Below are positions 63,926 to 64,000 of a stretch of DNA of 64,000 nt, piece by piece. The stretch is from an uncultured Tenacibaculum sp. (GTDB taxonomy: Bacteria > Bacteroidota > Bacteroidia > Flavobacteriales > Flavobacteriaceae), in NCBI RefSeq assembly GCF_947502995.1, contig NZ_CANNBW010000003.1, forward strand, positions 182,730-246,729, in the 5' to 3' direction. Every line of letters begins with the position of its first letter. Positions within the stretch are counted from its first letter, which is position 1. The notes beneath the pieces are model-generated. The model was not told the origin of the DNA and did no database searches. It saw only the letters and a list, made by a program, of their open reading frames with translations. The translations under genes and the position numbers were made by a program.

Positions 63926-64000
63926 AGTCGTCCTAAAATAGGTTGACAGTTTTAAAAAGTATTATTTAAACCAGAGAAGCTAGCTTCTCTGGTTTTTTGT
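63926..64000. mobile_element. Possible end of an insertion sequence at the window edge
   Basis: GTCGTCCTAAAATAGGTTGACAG (63929-63951) resembles, from memory, terminal inverted repeats of IS3-type elements in Bacteroidota (GTCAACCTATTTTAGGAC on the other strand). A strong hairpin follows at 63968-63995, as might end a transposase gene running in from the right on the minus strand. No transposase is visible here. Confidence 0.35.
63968..63995. terminator. Intrinsic terminator at the right edge
   Basis: A perfect 28-bp palindrome with arms AAACCAGAGAAGCT and its complement, ending in T runs. It may end the 63564 gene or a gene beyond the window. Confidence 0.75.

Overview
The window looks like a chromosomal segment of a marine, cellulose-degrading member of the Flavobacteriaceae (Bacteroidota). 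The evidence is low GC, promoters with the Bacteroidota TAnnTTTG -7 element, type IX secretion (T9SS) C-terminal domains on the secreted enzymes, and families typical of the group (DUF4293 next to rho, a BT_3928-like DoxX protein, a rho with a long Asn/Gln/Lys-rich insert, NarL and LytTR two-component pairs with TPR kinases). I cannot name the genus from sequence alone.

Layout. Positions 1-4.1 kb hold the start of a secreted protein, a MazG hydrolase, a T9SS-exported GH8 cellulase and an MFS efflux pump behind an apparent leader-peptide attenuator. Positions 4.2-14.4 kb hold small lipoproteins (DUF1684, a phospholipase A2-like protein), crotonase, CrcB, a DoxX-like protein, DUF1599, folP and cdaA. 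An orphan ExbD and a double-glycine peptide sit between folP and cdaA. Positions 14.6-32.9 kb are an 18 kb polysaccharide-degradation cluster read leftward: a GH9-CBM3-GH48 enzyme of about 1985 residues, a GH5 mannanase with two CBM3s, a GH5 endoglucanase, and a 2235-residue protein joining beta-propellers, two c-type heme sites, CBM3, PKD and a T9SS tail. Three of these four share a Cys-bounded module of about 125 residues that I do not recognise; it occurs four times.

Positions 33.4-43.2 kb hold an ABC exporter, truA, a phosphoesterase, a NarL-type operon (regulator, lipoprotein, kinase) with two palindromic operators in front, DUF4293 and rho. Positions 43.2-44.06 kb have no gene but carry three tandem copies of a unit of about 290 bp. 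Each unit has a pair of LytTR-like half-sites exactly 22 bp apart, a -7 element 37-38 bp further on, and a short transcript region ending in an intrinsic terminator. This is best read as a triplicated small-RNA family.

Positions 44.07-50.4 kb hold a 5-formyl-THF cyclo-ligase and a complete trans-4-hydroxy-L-proline catabolic operon (epimerase, D-hydroxyproline oxidase, deaminase, ketoglutarate-semialdehyde dehydrogenase) with a divergent AraC regulator. Positions 50.4-59.1 kb are mixed housekeeping: M20 peptidase, serine hydrolase, a P-loop/arrestin-like gene pair, cyclase, hemW behind a 9-copy heptamer repeat, a four-helix-bundle protein, ruvC and a Bax-inhibitor protein. Positions 59.2-63.9 kb are a cassette of four small signal-less proteins around a TPR histidine kinase and a LytTR regulator. 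A LytTR-like site lies in front of its first gene, so the same regulator may drive the small-RNA array. A possible insertion-sequence end lies at the right edge.
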